A DNA stretch of 35,201 nucleotides, from the IMG/VR virus record IMGVR_UViG_3300033148_005736, positions 1 through 35,201 of that record, one strand, 5' to 3'. Numbering within the stretch: the stretch's first letter is position 1; each line of letters opens with the position of its first letter. The DNA comes from a virus. Shown piece after piece: positions 30,840 through 35,201 of the stretch. The notes under the pieces were generated by a model. That model saw only the letters and a list, made by a program, of their open reading frames with translations, did not search any database and was not told where the DNA came from. The position numbers and the translations under genes were made by a program.

Positions 30840-32197
30840 TATCTCTCCACCATTGTTGCATCATCTTCAGCATCATCCATATCTATCTGATTACAAACTG
30901 CATAACCAATCGCAGTCGAGATATGTTGCGCCGCATAGCTGTCATCTTCTAAATACTGAGCGCCTTTTTTAAGTTTCGAAAAGCTAAGCCCGTCATGAGC
31001 ATGAGGCGCATCCTTATAAACTAGAAGTCTACGCTCTCCTAGACTATTGCACAACATTCCGTTGACAATATTATGCCTTTCTCTTATGCGAGGGTTCGAT
31101 CGCTGGACTATCATCTTGAATCTTATCTTCTTAGACTTATTATTTCTCGTGTTAGCCATGTATCTCTCTATGATCTCCCAATCATCATTATTCTGTCTAG
31201 TGTCTTTATGCTTACCCGTTGCATCTCCATCTATTAAATAGACTGTGTTGTAATCAAGTAAGCCTCTAGACATGAGCTCCTCACATGAATCCTCTGTGCG
31301 CATGCCCTCAACAACTACTTGATCGAAGATATGAAACACCCCTCTAACATATTGAATCAAGCACATAGATAGAGGCTTGCCCTTACCTATATTAAAATCC
31401 CAGCTCAGTATTACAGGAAAGTTATCGTTAACCCTATAGCTTGTATTCCTATAGTTAAGCTCCCTATCATACTGATGATAGATAACCTCAGTGACTATAT
31501 CTACCCACTTCCCATAAATCATTCTCTCTGCTGTTCTTGGATCTAACGATTGCAGTAGCCCACGCACATAACCTTTTGGGAGGAATTTATTTTCTGTTGT
31601 TAGTGAATAGTAGACATGTCTATTTGGACCACTAGGGGAGATGAAGTATTTAAAATGCTCTGACGACGGGCTACCTGGGTTTGTTAACGAACAAATCCAA
31701 TTCTCTTTTATGTGAGGCAAACGACCTACTCGCATCTTGATCTCATGATAGAAATCTAACGTATCATTCTCAGTTAGTTCCTCAATTACTGCGCAGCTAA
31801 GTTCCAATGATCTAACTTTTTCATAATTACCGTCTGCCCAAGAATATGGGATTATAATGCTGCCATTTTCAAATTCTATAATCCCTCTGTGCTTATTAAA
31901 CGAATATGATATATCTGTAGCAAGGTGATCTAGGACCTTTTTTAATATAGTATCTTTTAACGATGGCATTGATCTTCTGCCTAGAAGGGCCTGCGCATTA
32001 CTATACATCAAGCAGTGAGTTACAATTAAATGAGCACCGAGCAAACTCTTGGCACTTCCCACGCTCCCCGATAACAATAGTTCATGCACCATGCCTTCTG
32101 AATAATCAAAATTCTTTCTGATATCCTTGATAACTCTTAATTGAAAAGGAACTTGAGCAGGGTCAAATTCTGTTAATGTTGGCGTACTTCCTTGCAT
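30839..32197 (-). CDS. Terminase large subunit
   Basis: 452 aa. ATPase: Walker A variant GSVGSAKS (44-51, K50), Walker B CAVIEE (135-140, catalytic E139/E140), coupling motif SLTNPGSPS (170-178). Nuclease: VILSWDFNIGKG (D267), VYLIDGDATGK (D323/D325) and LEDDSYAAQHIS (D418/D419), the three acidic RNase H-like positions. GSVGSAKS instead of the classic GxxGxGKS is seen in several terminase families. It overlaps both neighbours by one base. Confidence 0.92.
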   Translation of the reverse strand: MQGSTPTLTEFDPAQVPFQLRVIKDIRKNFDYSEGMVHELLLSGSVGSAKSLLGAHLIVTHCLMYSNAQALLGRRSMPSLKDTILKKVLDHLATDISYSFNKHRGIIEFENGSIIIPYSWADGNYEKVRSLELSCAVIEELTENDTLDFYHEIKMRVGRLPHIKENWICSLTNPGSPSSEHFKYFISPSGPNRHVYYSLTTENKFLPKGYVRGLLQSLDPRTAERMIYGKWVDIVTEVIYHQYDRELNYRNTSYRVNDNFPVILSWDFNIGKGKPLSMCLIQYVRGVFHIFDQVVVEGMRTEDSCEELMSRGLLDYNTVYLIDGDATGKHKDTRQNNDDWEIIERYMANTRNNKSKKIRFKMIVQRSNPRIRERHNIVNGMLCNSLGERRLLVYKDAPHAHDGLSFSKLKKGAQYLEDDSYAAQHISTAIGYAVCNQIDMDDAEDDATMVER

Positions 32198-32583
32198 TAA
32201 TCTTCATCATCTATTTTATAATTTAGAATTATAGGAGCGTTTGTTGCCAACTCTACTTTATCTTTATTTCCATAGTCTTTATGAAAGCGAGTCTTTAAAG
32301 CAAAAAGCAATAAAGTATCGCTACATAGCCTCGGATCAAATCCAGGGATATCTTCACCACCTATTTTTGCTAAAAGTATTTTCTCAAATCTCTGCTGCCC
32401 TAAAGCTTTGCCTTCCTTAATACTGTCGGAAAAATTTGGGAAATCTTTCATCCAAGCATAGACTGTATCCCTGCAAACTCCGCATTCTGCCGCAACTCCC
32501 GCCATTGAATAGCCTAAAGCTAAGGTGTCTTTTGCTATCTCACAAAACTCTGGTTTATACACTCTCGGACGGCCTCTTGACAT
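32197..32583 (-). CDS. Terminase small subunit
   Basis: 128 aa. Starts MSRGRPRVYKPEFCEIAKDT; a helix-turn-helix is clear at about 25-50 (GYSMAGVAAECGVCRDTVYAW), then KDFPNFSDSIKEGKALGQQR oligomerisation helices and an acidic end (YKIDDED). The RGRPRVYKPEF start and HTH pattern fit phage small terminases and Terminase_2-like DNA-binding proteins. AGGGGTGATAA precedes ATG 32583. Directly before the large subunit. Confidence 0.85.
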   Translation of the reverse strand: MSRGRPRVYKPEFCEIAKDTLALGYSMAGVAAECGVCRDTVYAWMKDFPNFSDSIKEGKALGQQRFEKILLAKIGGEDIPGFDPRLCSDTLLLFALKTRFHKDYGNKDKVELATNAPIILNYKIDDED

Positions 32584-32586
32584 TTA

Positions 32587-32841
32587 TCACCCCTTGACTT
32601 CTTCACTGTAACTTATTTTTTCTGAATCTTCCAGGTCTAGAGGGAAATCTGCTTTTATCTTCGCAACCAATAAACAATTAGCACATTTCTCCCTACCGTA
32701 CTCACCATGTTTTTTAGCGCACGCTAACTCTAACGCATCAACTAACCTATACATAGTTAGCTTCATTTTCATTTTACTATGAGCCATAGAAATCATCTGG
32801 CTCATAGTATAAAGCTTTGGTTCTTTATTTTTTTTATTCAT
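32587..32841 (-). CDS. Small phage protein, unknown
   Basis: 84 aa. Basic N-terminus (MNKKNKEPKLYTMSQMISMA), helix with methionines (HSKMKMKLTMYRLVDALELA), CAKKHGEYGREKCANC with possible metal site, acidic end. Lies three bases before the small terminase. Its ATG overlaps the stop of a 34-codon frame, suggesting coupling. Function unknown. Confidence 0.55.
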   Translation of the reverse strand: MNKKNKEPKLYTMSQMISMAHSKMKMKLTMYRLVDALELACAKKHGEYGREKCANCLLVAKIKADFPLDLEDSEKISYSEEVKG

Positions 32842-32938
32842 TATTAATCTCGGGCGCAGTGCGATCCCCTAGCCCCTTTGGCGATGGATCGTGAGGGTTT
32901 GGCTCGGGCGAGATTATTTTTAATAAATGTATTTTCAT
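32834..32938 (-). CDS. 34-aa proline-rich microprotein
   Basis: Reads MKIHLLKIISPEPNPHDPSP then KGLGDRTAPEINNE, ATG 32938, stop 32834-32836 overlapping the ATG of the next gene. Upstream GGTGG is a poor ribosome site. It is coded across the inverted repeats at 32846-32915, so the DNA may be constrained for another reason. Moderate support only. Confidence 0.35.
   Translation of the reverse strand: MKIHLLKIISPEPNPHDPSPKGLGDRTAPEINNE
32846..32915. other. Nested inverted repeats near terminase, candidate packaging site
   Basis: Outer arms AATCTCG (32846-32852) and CGAGATT (32909-32915) enclose inner arms CGATCC (32862-32867) and GGATCG (32886-32891). The element lies about 260 bases upstream of the small terminase gene in a G+C-rich patch that stands out from its surroundings. 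Small terminases usually bind near their own gene, so a pac/cos role is possible. It could equally be an operator or an mRNA structure. Confidence 0.4.
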
Positions 32939-33035
32939 TACAGCTACCACCACTTAAGAAAAATATATTATTTATGTGATGCTAATACATAAGTGAGCCT
33001 CGTTGCAAGGCTCTTAAAGTCTAAGCATGATTCTG

Positions 33036-33239
33036 CTAGTGAAGGGATTTATCGGATTCTGTCATATCAGTAAAAAGCGTTTGCTTTCCCGCTACAACAT
33101 CATCCAACAAACTATAGAGGCAGCTAACATATTCCTCCTCATCCATTGGAGAGGAACTACTAACTGTGAGAACAATAGTTTTCAGTGACTCATCCTGAGC
33201 TATCTCAAAAATAATCTCATCCTCATCTATCATCATCAA
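33036..33239 (-). CDS. Small acidic phage protein
   Basis: 67 aa. Starts with three methionine codons (MMMIDEDEIIFEIAQDESL); strongly acidic, with strand TIVLTVSSSS and helix EEEYVSCLYSLLDDV. Overlaps the upstream gene by 17 bases. Very acidic small phage proteins can mimic DNA or inhibit host enzymes, but nothing specific is visible. Function unknown. Confidence 0.55.
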   Translation of the reverse strand: MMMIDEDEIIFEIAQDESLKTIVLTVSSSSPMDEEEYVSCLYSLLDDVVAGKQTLFTDMTESDKSLH

Positions 33240-33474
33240 CCTTTGCTAAGCTTAAAATATCATCGAAGTCTATGCGTATCGGCGAGACGCCATCTGTAGG
33301 GTAGGTTGCTCTAATATTTTCACCAAATTCTATCGTGTACTCTAGACCTTCATCTAGTAGCACCAGGGCATACTTAAACTGAGTGAATAATTGGAGCACC
33401 CTCCCCTTACCGAAAGAAGTGATCACCGTTGCGCCTTTTATTATCTGTAGAGTTCTAAGGAGCTTAGTATCCAA
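33223..33474 (-). CDS. Small phage protein, unknown (83 aa)
   Basis: Start TTG 33474 (TTG GAT ACT), overlapping the CoiA-like gene by 11 bases; ribosome site GGTGAT. MDTKLLRTLQIIKGATVITS, GKGRVLQLFTQFKYALVLLD, YTIEFGENIRATYPTDG give a compact strand pattern resembling SH3-like (GKGRV...ALVLLD) folds. Function unknown. Confidence 0.5.
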   Translation of the reverse strand: MDTKLLRTLQIIKGATVITSFGKGRVLQLFTQFKYALVLLDEGLEYTIEFGENIRATYPTDGVSPIRIDFDDILSLAKVDDDR

Positions 33475-34153
33475 AATTCATCACCGCAAGCGTCCTTTCC
33501 CTTTTCTTAGCATCTGTCTTATCTTGAACTTTTTGATGATATTCGAACAAAGGATATTTATTGTTCTCCCCTGAAACTTTGCTTATGAAATCCGCAGCAC
33601 TAATAGTTTGTCCATAACCATATCTCCCATTGTTCGACTTTATCCTGAATAAAGTACCATTATTGAGATCTAAATATACGGTTTTCCTCATGTATTTTAT
33701 TGTTTTTCTATACCACAGCCATTCATAATTATAATCGTTGTCCTTATACCAAGGCTTCCGAGTCGGCTTATAGTATCTAAAATTCTTAGCAAACTTTTCT
33801 GCATTAATGATCCAAATCATTTTTCTATAGTTACACTCCCTAGCGTCAATATCCTCAGTGCTTATAGATGAATTTTGGAATTCAATAACGCTACCCATGT
33901 CAGAACAATAATCAGCCCTATGGTCTCCAACAGCTACCTCTACATTCTTTTCAGGAAAGACACTTTTCCACGCCCTATGCCATTCAGTCTCCCCTTCTGA
34001 GTAAGAGCATTCAGAGCCCGTATCGTGCGCCCAGTGCCAAGTATTTATATCCCCACACTTAGCTATAACCTTATCGCCACAGCCAGGGCAGGCAGCTATC
34101 AGCCATTTTTCAGGGGTAATCCTCCCTTTAATTATATGGGTTGCATAGAGCAC
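33464..34153 (-). CDS. CoiA-like competence-type nuclease
   Basis: 229 aa from GTG 34153 with GGGGAGAG upstream. A zinc-binding N-terminus (CPGCGD, C22/C25, then HWAHD, H40/H43) is followed by ETEWHRAWK (E57, H59, K63), GDHRADY (D81) and VIEFQNSSIS (E91, Q93, S96). This order, zinc ribbon then E-WH-K, RAD, EFQxSxI, is that of the CoiA family (PF06054), a PD-(D/E)XK nuclease-fold protein used in natural competence of Gram-positive bacteria and found in some phages. It overlaps the regulator stop by one base (TAGTG). Confidence 0.75.
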   Translation of the reverse strand: MLYATHIIKGRITPEKWLIAACPGCGDKVIAKCGDINTWHWAHDTGSECSYSEGETEWHRAWKSVFPEKNVEVAVGDHRADYCSDMGSVIEFQNSSISTEDIDARECNYRKMIWIINAEKFAKNFRYYKPTRKPWYKDNDYNYEWLWYRKTIKYMRKTVYLDLNNGTLFRIKSNNGRYGYGQTISAADFISKVSGENNKYPLFEYHQKVQDKTDAKKRERTLAVMNFGY

Positions 34154-34410
34154 TAAGAGACTCTCCCCTTATATTGCTCAAATTTATATGCAGCGTATAA
34201 ATTAATTAAAGACTCCTCTGGGATATCGTAAACAACCGACATTTTCTTAGCCATCTTCGCTGGTAGAGCTATTTTTCCATCTTCTATGTTATAGACGAAG
34301 TTTCTGGAGGTAGATCCAAGTTTTTTTGCAACATCCGTTGCTGAGAGCCCAAGCCCTATCCGAACTTTCTTAAGCAAAGCCCCATTAGCTTTTAGCGTAT
34401 TATCATGCAT
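34153..34410 (-). CDS. XRE-family helix-turn-helix regulator
   Basis: 85 aa from ATG 34410, chosen because AAGGA lies 10 bases upstream; the frame extends to ATG 34479, which has no ribosome site and a Lys-rich, Cys-containing extension of poor quality. HTH region: LLKKVRIGLGLSATDVAKKL then GSTSRNFVYNIEDGK, with the pattern (R)xxxGLSxxDVAxxLGxxxxxVxxxExG of Cro/CI-type repressors. It follows the candidate operators at 34480-34832 and probably controls itself and the divergent promoter. Whether it makes the phage temperate cannot be told from sequence. Confidence 0.8.
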   Translation of the reverse strand: MHDNTLKANGALLKKVRIGLGLSATDVAKKLGSTSRNFVYNIEDGKIALPAKMAKKMSVVYDIPEESLINLYAAYKFEQYKGRVS

Positions 34411-34542
34411 CGGTGCCGTGTCCTTGTTGTGGTTTAAAGTACACTTTTTTAGTTCCTTTTGCCTAAAAAATAAAGCCATTTCTATTCTTAATTGCAGCGC
34501 ATAGCATTAATTATTAGGGGAGCTAGCCTCCTTCCAGCCTGT

Positions 34543-34566
34543 GATCCGCAAATCCATAAACCGTAA
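34543..34566 (+). repeat. 24-bp direct repeat, copy 1
   Basis: Begins GATCCGCAAA and ends AACCGTAA, identical to copy 2 at 34722-34745 in 20 of 24 positions; differences are in the centre. The pair is 179 bases apart (start to start), in the same orientation, flanking the A/T-rich stretch. It looks like an iteron or operator. Confidence 0.8.
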
Positions 34567-34721
34567 GTTTTTCCTATTTAATACAATATTTAAAAAACAC
34601 CTGTTTTATACCCCTTTTTCTTCTTTTTTACTGTACTGATTATAATAGAAAAAAGAGGTACTAAGGTACAGGATCTTGTATAAATTTAATATCATTGGCT
34701 TTTTCCAAGAACCTCAAATTT

Positions 34722-34745
34722 GATCCGCAAAATTATGAACCGTAA
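34722..34745 (+). repeat. 24-bp direct repeat, copy 2
   Basis: Begins GATCCGCAAA and ends AACCGTAA like copy 1 with four central differences. It lies 18 bases before the DnaA box, so both may be bound together in replication control. Confidence 0.8.
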
Positions 34746-34763
34746 ATGAGCAGCGCATTGCAG

Positions 34764-34785
34764 TTATCCACATTGAAGTGTGGAT
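34764..34785. promoter_or_regulatory. DnaA box in an inverted repeat
   Basis: TTATCCACA (34764-34772) is the consensus DnaA box. Its last seven bases ATCCACA are repeated in inverted order as TGTGGAT (34779-34785) with a six-base spacer, giving one perfect and one partial box facing each other. This supports an origin next to the phage helicase gene and a role of host DnaA. Confidence 0.65.
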
Positions 34786-34832
34786 GCTCCTGAACCTTAA
34801 AATCCTAACCAAGATACTTAACGGTACACTAA

Positions 34833-35201
34833 TTAATGCTTTATTTTCTCAAAGAGGCTTACGTCAAAATTATCATCAACAAAAGAGAATCCAGCTATTC
34901 CCTTTTTTCTTTTCTTATCTTGAATAACTCCATCGCAATCACAATAGCCAATTCTATAGGAATCTTCCATAGCAATTCCACGACCTCGATATTGGCTTTT
35001 AAAATAAAGTGATGCTCTTTTGGCAAAGACCCTAAAAGATGTTGGTTTCATTTTCTCTTCTTCACATATATTTTTGTATTTAGCGTAAATTACTCGACTA
35101 CTTAAAAAGTAAGAATCAACGGCATCCTCCATCCTCATATATGTAGATAGAAAATAATAAATGCTATCACTGTCTTTTTGATACTCATCTATCGAGTCAT
35201 C
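34833..35201 (-). CDS. DNA primase-helicase, C-terminal end
   Basis: Continuation of the gene that runs off the left edge; bases 35088-35201 repeat 1-114. The residues here (VDSYFLSSRVIYAKYKNICE, FRVFAKRASLYFKSQYRGRG, DNFDVSLFEKIKH) form the C-terminal winged-helix-like domain that often follows SF3 helicases in phage primases, ending at 34833. It contains no start of its own: the internal ATG 35138 is the middle of the long frame. Confidence 0.9.
   Translation of the reverse strand, partial: DDSIDEYQKDSDSIYYFLSTYMRMEDAVDSYFLSSRVIYAKYKNICEEEKMKPTSFRVFAKRASLYFKSQYRGRGIAMEDSYRIGYCDCDGVIQDKKRKKGIAGFSFVDDNFDVSLFEKIKH
35088..35201. repeat. Terminal direct repeat, right copy
   Basis: Identical to 1-114. 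Closing the circle here restores the reading frame of the primase-helicase. Confidence 0.95.

Larger units (their letters stand above)
34480..34832. promoter_or_regulatory. Intergenic control region and candidate replication origin
   Basis: 353 bases without a gene between the primase-helicase stop and the regulator. It contains two 24-bp direct repeats (34543-34566, 34722-34745), a very A/T-rich stretch between them with a TATAAT-like core near 34643, and arms CTGTAC...GTACAG around it. A DnaA box with inverted partner (34764-34785), AAGGAGG in a hairpin (34527-34533) and one AGGGGAG (34516-34522) complete it. Iteron-like repeats, DnaA box and the adjacent helicase suggest an origin; the same repeats may be repressor operators. 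Confidence 0.6.

Noticed and set aside
34627-34672. Definite promoter around TATAAT near 34643
   Set aside because: A TATAAT core is present on both strands (ATTATAAT) but no -35 box at proper distance could be found on either strand.
34746-34793. 15-codon plus-strand frame in the origin region
   Set aside because: It starts directly after repeat copy 2 but has no ribosome site; its sequence is dictated by the DnaA-box inverted repeat.
34833-35138. Separate 101-aa gene at the right end
   Set aside because: Its frame continues without a stop into the gene at the left edge once the 114-bp overlap is joined; the ATG is internal.

Overview
The window looks like one complete, circular, AT-rich genome of a tailed phage or prophage of a Gram-negative bacterium. 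Bases 1-114 recur exactly at 35088-35201, so the unit is 35087 bp and the window is a circular assembly opened inside a gene. The large gene running off the left edge on the minus strand continues at the right edge. A Gram-negative host is inferred from a lipoprotein with a lipobox that overlaps a small membrane coiled-coil protein (spanin-like), from an exact DnaA box TTATCCACA and from ordinary AGGAG ribosome sites. Tape measure, tail tube and frameshifted tail chaperone genes without a recognisable sheath point to a siphovirus with a long non-contractile tail. No tRNA, rRNA, CRISPR or IS element was seen.

Layout. A divergent control region (2068-2288) separates two transcription blocks. 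Rightward (+, 2289-8760) is an early/accessory block: a Sak4-like single-strand-annealing ATPase and its ssDNA-binding partner with an HNH endonuclease gene lodged between them, then about seventeen small genes (many under 100 codons, some overlapping) and a tyrosine recombinase reduced to its catalytic domain. Leftward (-) the transcript starts with a Toprim-SF3 primase-helicase that crosses the contig ends (2067 to 34833). It then passes a candidate origin/operator region (34480-34832), an XRE-type regulator, a CoiA-like nuclease, terminase small and large subunits, portal, two neck-type proteins, scaffold, major capsid protein, a run of small virion-like proteins, tail completion, tail tube, tail chaperones, tape measure, tail tip, C1q-like fibre, spanin-like pair, tail hub, glycine-rich adhesin, VRR-NUC nuclease and finally the TIGR02594-type endolysin (8719-9243). 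One HNH gene (9285-9773) is inserted against the direction of this block.

Most noteworthy. (1) The heptamer AGGGGAG/CTCCCCT occurs 38 times by my count on both strands, inside genes and in several reading frames. About two copies would be expected by chance at 40% G+C. It behaves like a Chi-type, uptake-type or protection motif. (2) The major capsid gene stops early, but a 27-codon continuation that looks like a capsid C-terminus lies in the -1 frame and exactly fills the gap to the next gene. (3) The tail chaperone gene carries a canonical A AAA AAC slippery heptamer directly before its stop, in frame with the downstream ORF. (4) A TTAACAG element recurs at gene boundaries of the accessory block. 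(5) A pair of 24-bp direct repeats and a DnaA-box hairpin lie between primase and regulator.

Protein families were assigned by recognising motifs only; no database search was run. Coordinates of small genes use the start with the best ribosome-binding site where this can be judged.
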